Shown here: positions 1 to 10,591 of the stretch, in pieces
How the letters are laid out: each line of letters opens with the position of its first letter
Numbering within the stretch: the first letter of the stretch is position 1
DNA from: Monosporascus cannonballus
Lineage: Eukaryota; Ascomycota; Sordariomycetes; Xylariales
NCBI GenBank assembly: GCA_004154925.1
Contig: QJNS01000117.1
Location: 181,311 to 245,310, forward strand
Direction of reading: 5' to 3'
DNA: 64,000 nucleotides
Translations under genes and position numbers: made by a program
The notes under the pieces: generated by a model
Seen by the model: only the letters and a program-made list of their open reading frames with translations
Told to the model about the DNA's origin: nothing
The model's database searches: none

Positions 1-706
1 TTTAATTTAAAAACTTAAACCAATTAAAGGTAAACGCTTTTATAAAATATTAATCTTTATTTAAGGTAATATAAATTATTTTAATTTCGAATAATATCTT
101 TTCCGGCGGGCGACGAAATCCAGGCCTTTTTACGAAAATTACAAGTTTTCCGTATAATATATTATAATATTTATATATAACGGGTTCTTAATTAACCGAA
201 ATCAGAAATTTTTATTAATTTTCGCATATTAATAGCTTTTTACGTATGCGTTTTTTTTAAGATATTAATTAATCGGTTAATCCGAATAATCGAACTAATA
301 ATTCGGCCTAAATCGTCGCAAAAAACCTAATTACGACTAAAATTTTCAAACGTTATGTTAATTTTTTTATATTAATACCAGAAATTTAAGGTACGCGTAT
401 GTATATTTTGTTCTAAGGGCGTGGCCCGGTAAAACTGGAAGAATTCGGATTTATTATGTTCTAAGAGGGGGGATAATAACGCGACGGGCTCGGGTTGTAG
501 TTGTTATACGCGTTACGGTTTAAAAGTGGCAAATGGATCCTAATCAGAACCAGAATAGTATTAATAATAAGCTATAACAGAAATAACGATATATATATGT
601 ATATATATTTATAAAAAAACGTCTTATTATTAAGTTGTTACGGATTTTCGTTTTTTTGAAAAAGCCAATATACCAAACGAAACCGTTTTTACGTAATTAC
701 AACTTA

Positions 707-816
707 GGCCTCGCTGGCTCGTTACGGGGATTTAGGATTTGATTGGTTAATATTTAGCGTTATGGAGCGGTACTTAAGTGACTTTGAAGAAATTGGGAAA
801 ACGAGCCAGGGAGGCC
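707..816. repeat. Short hairpin repeat, copy 1 (MITE-like)
   Basis: A 16-bp arm at 707-722 is the reverse complement of 801-816 with one mismatch, so the 110-bp unit can fold into a hairpin. A related unit at 58007-58112 has equivalent arms, degraded. It keeps near-normal GC inside AT-rich DNA, as expected if it is too short for RIP. Similarity between the two loci seems to continue past the right arm, so it may be part of a longer repeat rather than a free-standing MITE. Confidence 0.45.
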
Positions 817-1810
817 TGAGCTAGCTGAGGTAAAGCTTGTTGAGGTAAGACTCGCAAAGAGCATATTGAATGCAGCTTAACATCCTGCATCCCACTTAAG
901 CTGTAACTCCTCCATAAAGCTCTGCCGCTCCAATAAACGATCAAGTTATTCCGGTTTTTAGGAATAACCTCAAACCAGCTCTATACCAGCCGCTAGCTGG
1001 ATATCTCTATCTCAGGACGTGGTCCGTGTACTAAGCTACATAGCTATTCTTCTAGTTTTAAGGACACGTTAGCCGATTCTTTTCGAATACAACCCAACTT
1101 GTTTTTCTGAACCTTCGCATTTCTGGTGGCTATGAAAAGGTGTGCCCGGAGATTATTTCTATTCTTGGAATCGTTTCCTTATCCCATTTTTCTAACTAAC
1201 TATCGAAAATACGAATTGTTTTTATCGAGTACGGCCTTTTTTTGCTATAAAAAAATTATTTATTTGCTATCGAGAACGGCCGTTTTTTTGCGGTAATTGT
1301 TATATTATTACCTTATTAAATAAATAAGTACCTCCGTATATAACCGAAAAAGATTTATTTTTATTTATGTTTAAACTATTAATGTTATTTTTTTGAAAAA
1401 CTTTTACCATTCAGTTTTGAAAAGACGATTTTTAATTTTCTATCTCGATATTAAAAGTGATGAATAAGAATTTTATTTATATTAAAAAAGTAAAAACCGA
1501 AAAAATATTGTAATTATTAGATTATTAACGAATATAATTAAAGATATTTTAATATAAAAATAGGAGTCCTATATTTTAAGAGTTTTAGTATAAAAACTTT
1601 TTTTAAAAAAAAACGTTTTTTTTTCAGATATTAGTCAGATTTATATTTATTTTTAAATTTCTTTTTTAAACAAATCTTAAATTTATTTTCAAATATTTGG
1701 TTTTTTTAAATATATATGCATTTTCTAATTCTCGATGTATTTGTTTTACGACAAATTTATAATTTGCTGAAACATCTGCTGAAAAAAGCTGTAAGAGATT
1801 AGAAAAAACT

Positions 1811-1880
1811 AGCTACTCCGCTACATAATCCAAAAGATCAGCAGTTCCAACGCTAGGGTGCGTTAGAAGTCCTTATCCGC
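1811..1880. repeat. Short structured repeat, copy A
   Basis: Shares a core (CCAAAAGATCAGCAGTTCC) and flanks with 9541-9614. Both copies carry a small hairpin at the same place (here arms 1847-1853 and 1860-1866), but with different arm sequences. Function unknown; it could be a SINE-like or LTR fragment. Confidence 0.4.
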
Positions 1881-2672
1881 GCTTAAGTAAGGAACGTCTC
1901 GAGGCTATTTCCTTACAAAAGCATTCCGGATTTAACATTATATAATTATTTCGATAGATTGAAATCCGTTAATTTTTAGCTTATTTAATTATAGTAGTAA
2001 GTTAAGTAAATAATATAAAAAAATCCAAATATACTTTCCAAAATTATATTTACAATTAATATAATTTACAAAAAAATCAGTTATATTTTTAAATTTGAAT
2101 ATTGAAATTTATCGAACTATTAAAAAATCCGTTAAAGGTAAAATAAATAAAGCCTATTTAAATTAAGCTAAATAAATATTAAAATAGATTTTCGTACGTT
2201 TTTTTAGATATATTAATATTTAAAGTCCATACCTTTCCTCCGTTAAAGCAAAATATTAAAAAAACTTTATATATACTGTTTTTTCAAAATTTAAAATATT
2301 TTTTACTAAGTTAAAAATATTAAACCCCGTCGTCTTAGAAACGTATTTTCGTTAACTTTCATAAAAGTTATTGTTTTTAAAAAAATAGTTACTAATAGAT
2401 TGGTCGACAAACTGAAAAATTATAAGTTGCAATAAAAATGTCATGGCCCAACGAGCTACGGTCTCCAGAAACGGTCTGCTACGACCCAACCACGAGTGCG
2501 CGGTGGGGCAGGTTACGTGACGGATCACCAACTTACTGGTGGTGAGCCAGTGAGCCGGATCACCAACTTACGAGTAGTAAGCCAGTAAATTAAATTAGGA
2601 TATATACGCTTATTATTTCTATAATTTAAATAGCTTTAGCTTATAATAACAATTCGTTATTTAAAACGTTTT

Positions 2673-2760
2673 TAATATTACAGCCGTGGTATTTTGGTGT
2701 CTTATTAGGGTATGCACCAATCGGATATCTGGAATTCCGGTTTTGTTTTGGTGTCCTACC
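2673..2760 (+). promoter_or_regulatory. Left half of CRESS-type replication origin
   Basis: Nonanucleotide TAATATTAC (2673-2681, partly or wholly host LTR sequence), hairpin arm AGCCGTGG (2682-2689), and two direct GGTGTC repeats, each after TTTT (2696-2701 and 2750-2755), spaced 54 bp. In geminivirus-like genomes such repeats are Rep-binding iterons. Confidence 0.65.
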
Positions 2761-3032
2761 AATGAGAAACGTAGGACTTTTTAGCGCTGGTATCCGTGCA
2801 TCGGGTATCAGCTCTTCCGGTGCTAGTAGATGCGCTAAGGCTCGTATTTAAATTTAGCTTGCTTCTTCGGGTTTGGCCTTTTTTGGCTTAATCTTAATGT
2901 ATGCGCCAAATCTCGTATTTTTGCGCATTAGCATTACTTACTTTATTTACAAATTTTTTTTTCTTTTTTTTATTTGCTTAATTCTTTTTTTTCTTTATTA
3001 ATTATATTTCTTTTCTAGCTTCCTTTAATACT

Positions 3033-4242
3033 ATATTCGGTTATCGTCGTCCTTATCGTCCTTATTGCCGCTATCGCCGCTATCGCCCCAGGTTATATCT
3101 TAATCGTCGGTACGGTACTGTTCGTTATTTTGGATATGTACGTCGTTATTAACGTTTTCTAGTTAATTTATTTATTTATTTTCCGCGTTAATATATTGCT
3201 GGTTACGAGGTTTGGGGTTTTGATTATATTAAAAGGTTTTTACCTTGTTATCGCCATATCCCTAAAGCTGGTTAATTTATTTTTTCGAAATTATTTTTTC
3301 TTTTTCCCGCGTTTCGTATTCGTAGGTTAAATAGGAAACGTTTTGAAAATTTTATTTTGTGGTATTCTTTTTTGAATTAATTTTACGACGATTATCTTTT
3401 TTGGCCGTATTACGATTTTTCTTATTATTATGTTTAAAGGTTTTTTAGGCAGTTATTACCGGTATTTCGATTATCCGTACGTATTTTATCGGTTTGTACG
3501 GGTTATACGAAAAATCGCTTTTACTAATTATTACGTTAAAAAATTTATAAAATAATTTAATAGAATTCGGTATACGCCTATTATTTATGTAAGTAATTCG
3601 GATTTTATTTTTTTAGTTCCTAATAATAAGATTTATTAATCCGATAATCGAATTACGCGGATTATTATTACTAGCGGCGTTCGGTTGGATTTTGATATTG
3701 TCGTATTGCGCAATTATATTATACGCGTTTTAATTATCCGAACTTATGATAGGCCAGGTAATAATATTTTTGTTCCTGAGTTTTCTGGCTGTTAACGTTT
3801 ACTTGATACCGTTAGCCGTTTTTTTGGTTCTATTAGGGCTATCGATATTTGCGTATTTAAGTTTTTATTTGGCGATAATATTATTTTAAAACGTATAAAA
3901 CTTAAAGCCCTTGTTTATTGGCCTATTCGGCGTAACGTTAAAAAACGCGTTTTCGTCGACAGGGTTTATAATAGGTGTTTTATTTATAAGGTTAACGATT
4001 TAGAAAATCGACCTTTTAATATTTATATTCGAATATTACGGAAGCTGGAATTTAGAAATAACGTTAATAATTTTTTGCGCATTATTAAAAATGTTCAGGT
4101 TAATTTTAATATTTATTTCCTTATTATGGTTCATATTTCCGCTTTTTTTGTTAAACGTATTTTTCGGTTACCCGATTTATTTTTAATAGATATTAATTCC
4201 GAAAATAAGGGTAAATTATTAATACATAAATATTCGGGCTTT
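3033..4242 (+). pseudogene. Virion-sense frame, candidate capsid protein, degraded
   Basis: From about 3039 the plus strand reads a run rich in Arg and Tyr (a repeated R-R/P-Y pattern, ending near 3125). This resembles the basic N-terminus of CRESS capsid proteins. No ATG precedes it in frame. After a frame change around T-rich runs near 3300-3380, a second frame runs from about 3376 to 4242. It is broken only by TAA codons, and its last 149 codons (3796-4242) are free of stops. I recognise no domain in this part. The frame ends tail-to-tail with the Rep-like gene. The capsid role is inferred from the basic N-terminus, the strand relative to the nonanucleotide and the position, not from sequence identity. 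It could instead be an unrelated protein. Confidence 0.45.
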
Positions 4243-4406
4243 TAATTTCGGGTTTTTTTTCGGCCTAATATTTTATCAAATAATTAATCGGGTTAATCGG
4301 AGGTTTTTATTATTATTTTAGATCGTATTACGAAATACGCGTTATTTGCAGTAAAATTTAGGAATATTCGAGTTATACTTTATTAGAAAAAATTAAATAT
4401 TTAATA

Positions 4407-5877
4407 TTAATAATTATCGTCGTTTTCTATATCTTTTAAAAATAAATTTAATGCCTTTATTTTGTTATCTGGCATTTTTATTCCTTTTATTTTTATTAAT
4501 AAAGGTTTTTATATTTTTATAAAAATGCCATTTTCTTTTATTTATTTTACATTTATTTTTGCATATAAGCGTAGATTTTCGTTCATTAAATATATGCATA
4601 ATAGCCCCTAGTTAAGAAAATACATTTTCCGTACGTATTTGTCCGTAACGGAAAAATTTTATTAATAACCGAATATTTATTTATAATATTTTAATATTTA
4701 TTTATTGTATAAGAGTATATCGTTTACCATTATATATTGATTATATAGAAATAATATAAAAATAATATTTTATTTTCTTGCTATATAAATATGGGGTTTT
4801 AATAAATGTATTTATGTTATTTTATATATACGTATTTTTCCATATAAACATAGCGATTTCGGACGTATTATTTTTCCGTCAGCTTTAAAATTTACTTAAT
4901 TTACGTTATTACTTTAGGCCCCCGCCAGGGGGGGCCGTTTGCGGCCATTTTTAACTATCGTTACGTTATTAACGTTCCTGGGAAAATCCTTTTTCCCCTT
5001 TTCCGGTAAGCCTTGGCGAACCTTTAGGAAGGGGGGTATTTAAAGGGGGGTTGGCCCCCAGAAGTAAGGAAAAGGTGATTTTTAATCAAAATTCTTATTT
5101 ACGTAAAGGGTTTTTCAAATTTTCTTTAACTTATTCGAAGGTTTTTTCTAATAAATCTTATATTTTTTTAAGTTTAGGTAAAATATATGTTGGTACCGGA
5201 GGTTTAAAATGGTCGTTTATATAAAAACGTACGTTATCGTAATTAAATATTAACTTTTTAAGTACGTCCGACTTAAAGCGAAAAATAATTTTTTTTTAGT
5301 TAATAATTATCGTTATTATTAACTAAAAATCTTTTTTGATTTTTTTTTAAAGATTTCGGTTCTGTTATGTCGCCGCCGATGTGGATTAAACGTTTTTTGT
5401 TTTTATGGAAATAACGCCAAGCCGTTAATCTGTTACGTATTTTGGCGATATTTAGGTAAAAGTTTTTAATGTTAAAATGGCGGGGGTTTTTTAGGTTTTT
5501 TTTTGTGCCCATTTTCCGATTACGTGGAAATATAAGGTACCGTTTTTATGTTTTTCGCAAATTGCGTAATATTATTAAAAATTAAATTTGTTAATCCCTG
5601 TAATAAATTTTTATGGGTCCAGGTGGTACTTTGGGTATGTCAAAAAGATATATTTCGCCGTTAGTCTAAATCGGCCCGTATTGTCGGCAAGTGGGTCCTT
5701 TAAAATTAATTTTGGGAAGTTTTCTCGTATGTTTGGTATAGTTTGTGCGGTACTGGTAATTCCTGCTTCGAGGTCGAAAAAGTTATCTGGTTATTTTTTA
5801 AAAAGCCAGTTATTTATAATTACTTTTAGTATATCTAGGATAATAAAATCGAAAAGTGATTTTAAGTTATTAAGCAT
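4407..5877 (-). pseudogene. Rep-like protein (HUH endonuclease + SF3 helicase), degraded
   Basis: Rolling-circle replication initiator relic on the minus strand, about 490 codons, first Met candidate at 5877. Endonuclease motifs in order: motif I FLTYP (5632-5646); motif II read as YFHVIG (about 5515-5532), where the first His of the His-hydrophobic-His pair is Tyr; motif III YFHK (5402-5413). The frame changes at a homopolymer run near 5496-5504. A basic linker follows (about 5300-5000). Helicase traces: a weak Walker A candidate (about 4819-4851), a Walker B-like VND (4719-4727), TDKYVRK (4626-4646) and LMNEN (about 4575-4589), the last in a third frame. The order and spacing match geminivirus/genomovirus-type Rep. 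Stops are mostly TAA/TAG. The damaged motif II, lost Walker residues and frameshifts make it non-functional. The 5588-5914 part is the best preserved. Confidence 0.72.
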
Positions 5878-6101
5878 TAATGCCTGGGTCGGTATTGTTA
5901 CCTGGAATAACTAACTTAATAACATAATTTATAATGTTATTTTGTGAATATGGAATTAATGTTTGTGTTTAACTTATTATGTGATATGGGATATTGGAAT
6001 TTTTGGTATTCTTATGTACTTTATTTATGTTTATTATTTGTTAGTTCGTTTCTTTATGTTTGTTTTATGTTATGCGTATTAGTTCTTGTTATTTGGAGTA
6101 A

Positions 6102-6133
6102 GGGACACCACGGCTGAAAATTTTTAATATTAC
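6102..6133 (+). promoter_or_regulatory. Right half of CRESS-type replication origin
   Basis: GGGACACC (6102-6109, an inverted GGTGTC iteron) overlaps hairpin arm CCACGGCT (6108-6115), followed by an A/T spacer and TAATATTAC (6125-6133). With the left half this gives one complete stem-loop, so the element appears cut open at the position where Rep nicks (TAATATT/AC). Confidence 0.65.
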
Positions 6134-6242
6134 AAGATGCAATACGTTATTATATTGATTATTTAAAATCTTACGATACTTCTATTAATATAAACCCGTA
6201 CGACTAAGGTTTAATAGTTAGTTAAACCGCTTAGCCGTTACA

Positions 6243-7097
6243 AAAAAGCTTTTGTTAATAAAGCAAAAAACGCCGATTTCTTTTAAAAATACTTTAAAAC
6301 TATTTAAGATAATTAATGAACTTTATCGAATAAGATTCGAGTTGTAAAAAAGAAAAAAAAAGGCCTATATAAACGTTATTAAGATAATCTTTATTAAAAA
6401 ATAGGATTGTATTCTAAAAAACATTATGGCGAAATATTAACATATTTTAAGCTTATATAACTAATATCTTTTTATATAATATTAATTATTTTTGTAAATA
6501 TTATAAGTATTTACTTTTATTAAATAATGATAATTATTAATTCGCTTGAATTGTATTTAAAAGAGTTATATTACTAGACATTATCTAAATTTTAATAGAA
6601 AGAATTTCAGGATTGGAAAATCTTAATGCTCGTTTCGAAAAAACGGCATATTAGATTAAGATATTACTTGAGCAGATAATCGTATTTCTAGAAAACTTTT
6701 ACTTAAAAACTTTTCCCTTTATAAAACCTTTAAATATCTCTTTATTAATAGAATAAACATTTTAAAGCTTAGGTTTGCGGCGTATTTCCGATACGGTAAT
6801 AAAGAATATAGATAAATATATTATGACGCGCTATTTAACAGATTAAATATTTAATAAAAGTGAATTTACCTAAATGCTGTAATTAATCTAATAATTAAAT
6901 ATAAAACTATTTTTGTTTTATCATATCAGATTTAATCGAAATTCATATATTTATATTATAAATAATTTATAACTACGGGAAATTATATTTCGGCCTTAAA
7001 AAACGTATTTTCTTTTACAACACGCAAGTATTTTATCAATAATATATTCCTTGATAAATATAAAAATATCTAAAAAAGGTATTAAAATAGGACAAGG
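6243..7097 (+). repeat. Degenerate repeat, 3' internal end of a 262-bp-LTR element
   Basis: No open frame. The last part (about 7030-7097) aligns with sequence just upstream of the LTR at 24796 and, inverted, with that next to 58630. It contains a hairpin (7032-7039 with 7051-7058) followed by a purine-rich tract before the LTR. This marks the region as the 3' internal end of a truncated element; the rest is not recognisable. Confidence 0.45.
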
Positions 7098-7359
7098 TAT
7101 TACGCCTATAATCAGCCTCAGCTAATCAAAAAGCCTAAACCATACATATATTAATGAGTTCGTTTTAGCTATAAGTTTAATCCTATTAAATATAACTATT
7201 ACGACCATTATTTACTATATTTTTCAAAGCTTTAGTAATCAAAGTTTAAGACTATTAATATAGTCGGATTAAGTTCTTTATTTAGGCAATCTCTTTTTGC
7301 ATTATAATATAACTTATTTATCTGTATTAATCAGAACTATCTTTTCTTACTCTAATTTA
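7098..7359 (+). repeat. LTR, 262-bp family, copy 1
   Basis: Starts TATTACGCC and ends near CTAATTTA. It aligns along its length with 24796-25057 and with the reverse complement of 58365-58630, whose better-preserved start is TGTTATATC. It is preceded by the conserved hairpin and purine tract, so it is read as a 3' LTR. No 5-bp duplication flanks it. Confidence 0.55.
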
Positions 7360-10300
7360 TTTAATTACTGAAGAAAAAAAACTGGCTTTAATTAATTACT
7401 GCAACAATTCTCGATATTTCGATTAATAATCGAAAAAGATAAAGTTTTAATCATAAACGCGGATAACTATAATTACGATTATAAAAATACAAAAACGCAT
7501 ATTATACCTTATAAAATAATAAGGATACGTATAACCGACAACGACAAAACGACTTTAGGATACTATTAATCAAAAAAGATATTTAGAAATTAAATATTTT
7601 AGAAATTTCATCTTAAGCAGAATCTTTAATTAACTAATTTTAAAGAATCGTATGTTTAAAAAGGCAAAGATGTTAAAATATAATCTAATTACTCATATTA
7701 TAAATCAATAGTAGAATTTACAATAAAACGTATATTTTTGAAAGATTTTATCTAATAAAACGGAACTGGGATATTGAAAAATTTAATAATAAATGCGGAT
7801 AAATTAAGATTAAATACGAAAATCCTATTTATTAAGATTATAAAAACGGAAATACGTTATTAATAACCTATTTATACAAATTATAGATGAATTAAAATTA
7901 TATTAACGTCGATATAATTAATAATATAGATTAAATAATTAACATAAATAAAGAAATAAGGCTATAAAGTTTGCAATTTGGATTATAATTAAAAGAATTC
8001 GAAAAAATTATTATTCTTTTAATCTAATAAAAATAATAAAGTCGATATATTAAATAACACATTTTAAAATATTTTTGCTGTAATAAACCAATATTTCGTA
8101 TAAGCGTCATTTAAAAATAGTTTTTTAGGATTTACAAACATATATTAATAAGATTATTTTCGCCTTAAAGTTAATAATAAAAATATTAATTATAAAGTTA
8201 AAAACGATTAAGATCGATATTAATCGCTAGCAATATATCGATTAAAAAAACGTGTTTTTTTAAATAAAAAAAGAAAGGCGATATTTTTATTACGATTACA
8301 AAAAACTAAGAAAAATAGACGAAAACACCAAATGTTGCGAATTTTCCTATATTTACGTATTCGAATAAAAATATTAAACTAATAAAATATATTAATTTTA
8401 AATCTTTTAAATCATAAATTTTATTAAATTTTAATCGATTTATTAAAAACCCGTCAAAATATGAAGAAGTACTATATAATAAGGATTATTGCTCGTTCTG
8501 GAATTTCTTATTATTCAAAGGGAATAAACTTCGATATTAACATTATTAAATGTTACCGATTATTTAAGCTGAAATACGAAAATAAAAGTAATAATAAATT
8601 AATTTTAAATAGTTTTATCGGTTTTTTAAAGCTCGTTATCAACTAAAATCGAGATCGGATACGAAAGATAGTGGAAATTATTATTAAAACGCTTAAAAAA
8701 CGACAAATTTAGCTTATTTAAACAATTTTGCAAATTCTTACTGAACTTGCAATGTTTATTCTTGAGGTTATATTTTTGGAATTCTTTAATTAATGTAAAT
8801 ACGAATTCTTGATTAATATTATAGATAAATATGTTTTTTTTGGAATATTACGAGATATTTCTTATTTTTTCAGATTTATATTTTTTAGTACTGCGGTTAC
8901 TAATTAATTCGAAAAAATTATTAAGTTATATTAAAGGTAAAAACGTATAAAAAGGAAAATAATAACTACGTTATATAATTAAATAAATACTCTTTTTATA
9001 AAGAACCGAATTAAAATTATTTTTAAAGGTATTATTATTTGAAATAAAACAATTGAAAATCTTTTGAAAAACTGTAAATTATAAAACTGAAAATGAATAT
9101 AAATGGTTAAAAATTGATTAGAAGTTTTAACGAAATAAATTTAATATAATATGCTTAAACAGATGTATAAGTATTACATAAGATATATTAAGACTTGCGA
9201 TATTATTATCAAATCTAAGTTTAACAACAAAATTATAAATAAAAACGAATATATTGAAAACTTATTAAAAATATTTAATTACTAATTTCGAAAAGTGTTT
9301 TAATAATTTATTTCTAAAACTCAAAAACTTGTACATAATACTTTATAATTTCGTGATAATATTAATTAAAAAGTAGAAATTTAATAAAACGGCAGTAATT
9401 AAATATAGAAAACGAAAACGAGTATTAAATATAATTCGTTTCGATTTTAAATAAATAAATAAAACACGATAATAAAAACTTAAACCTTTTCGATAAAATA
9501 ATCTTGAACTTAAATTTACGTTATGTGAGATAACGAAGGTGCGACGCTAGCCACAATACCAAAAGGTCAGCAATTCCAAACCCTCAATTGGGGTTTGGAC
9601 ATCTTAATCCACCTTATAAGGACTAGCTGTGCATATCATCACACGTTATTAGCAAGATATAATTAAGTATCCAAAATTACTAATACTTTATAAAAACTTA
9701 AAATTACCAAAATACGATTAATTTAAAATTTTAAAACTTTTTAAAAAAAATCAAAAATCATAAAATTACTCGGTTATCGTAATATTACGAACGTACTTTA
9801 CCTTAAGATAATCTTAAAACTTAACTAACTGGAATTTATTATTAATTAAAATCGAAATATAAAATTAATATATTTAATTTTATTATAAAAAAACGATCTA
9901 CTATTTTATAAAAAGGTATTTTTAATTAAGGAATTGGGAAATAACTTTATGAAAAATAAAGATATTTAATATTTTGAAAAATATCCGCGTTGTAAAAGTT
10001 AATACAAAGGACTACTTATATTTATTAATATTATATTAATTACACAACCCAGTAAAAAGAGGCAAGGAACGGAAAATATTTAAAGAATATGAGGCCGATA
10101 ATAATAAGCTTATATAAATAGAACACTTATTTTTAAATATTAAAATAGAAATTTAAACGGACGTTATTTTTAATAACGATAAAATAATTAACAGAAAATT
10201 GGTAAAGTATTAAAAATCTAAAATTTACGAAAATGCGAAAGAAATTCGAATTTACTCGATTAAAATTATTTAACATTTACCTAGATTTTAATAAACCTTT

Positions 10301-10586
10301 TAAGAATTTCATGGCGGTAAAAACCCTAAAAATATTAAATCGCAAGAATAAGAAAATAATTAAAATAACGGAAGGAAAAGTCTGTATATTTAAGCTTATT
10401 AAACCGTGATAAACTTTTAGGATCCTATTTATAAATATTTTATATAAACTGAAAGAGTTACAAAAAACCAATATTTTATATATATAATAATATAATTCGA
10501 TCGAAAATATTATTCGGTTATTTAAATAAATTATTAAAGTTAATTTTAGAACAAGAAATGTAATTAATAATATTATAAATATCGAA
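7360..10586. repeat. RIP-degraded DNA, no recognisable gene
   Basis: Extreme AT content with stops in all frames. Open stretches of 60-100 codons (8461-8646 and 10277-10591) resemble nothing known and are ordinary for such sequence. The right end (about 10200-10586) appears to belong to the older element into which 10592-17633 inserted. Confidence 0.5.
9541..9614. repeat. Short structured repeat, copy B
   Basis: Second copy of the repeat at 1811-1880. Its hairpin has perfect 9-bp arms, TCCAAACCC (9575-9583) and GGGTTTGGA (9591-9599). The reverse complement has tRNA A-box-like wording (about 9541-9556), but no tRNA cloverleaf can be drawn. Confidence 0.4.
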
Positions 10587-10591
10587 ACCAA

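Larger units (their letters stand above)
1..2438. repeat. AT-rich, RIP-degraded repeat relics, no intact gene
   Basis: No frame of useful length is open here and the base composition is that of the other mutated repeats. A purine run (about 458-470) followed by a GC-richer stretch could be a polypurine tract next to an old LTR end, but no partner LTR was found. At about 533 a short Met-initiated frame begins and stops within some 15 codons; it may be a gag start, but that is not supportable. Two short repeats inside this interval are listed separately. Confidence 0.55.
2682..6133 (+). mobile_element. Integrated CRESS-DNA virus-like genome, RIP-degraded
   Basis: Unit of about 3.45 kb inserted in a solo LTR. 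Seen: TAATATTAC at 2673-2681 immediately before the left end and again at 6125-6133 as the right end. AGCCGTGG (2682-2689) is the exact reverse complement of CCACGGCT (6108-6115), so the joined ends form a hairpin with TAATATTAC in its loop. GGTGTC repeats lie beside it. A Rep-like frame runs leftward from the right end and an Arg/Tyr-rich frame runs rightward from the left end, and they converge at about 4243-4407. Known: TAATATTAC hairpin origins, iterons, and virion-sense capsid plus complementary-sense Rep are the hallmarks of geminivirus-like CRESS genomes; genomoviruses infect fungi. Inferred: a linearised whole genome, probably of a mycovirus, joined at its nick site. Both frames carry stops and frameshifts. 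The size exceeds usual genomoviruses (about 2.2 kb). Confidence 0.72.
2439..6242 (+). mobile_element. Solo Gypsy LTR split by the insertion at 2682-6133
   Basis: The left part (2439-2681) starts TGTCATGGCCCAACG and the right part (6134-6242) ends CCGTTACA. Together they match the LTRs at 10592, 17190, 40272 and 52249, including the run TAAACCCGTACGACTAAGGTTTAAT near the 3' end (described here by its position, about 6190-6215). The flanks are AAAAA at 2434-2438 and AAAAA at 6243-6247, a 5-bp target duplication. No internal Gypsy sequence is attached, so this is a solo LTR left by LTR-LTR recombination. Confidence 0.75.

Noticed and set aside
5588..5914. Plus-strand 108-codon open frame
   Set aside because: It is the complement of the best preserved part of the Rep-like gene (FLTYP lies on the minus strand).
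2681..6116. Reading the 3.4-kb insert as an ordinary terminal-inverted-repeat DNA transposon with a 17-19 bp target duplication
   Set aside because: The flanking repeat is TAATATTAC plus A/T runs, the inverted ends make a hairpin around it, and Rep motifs are inside. A cut-and-paste transposon explains none of these and no transposase was seen.
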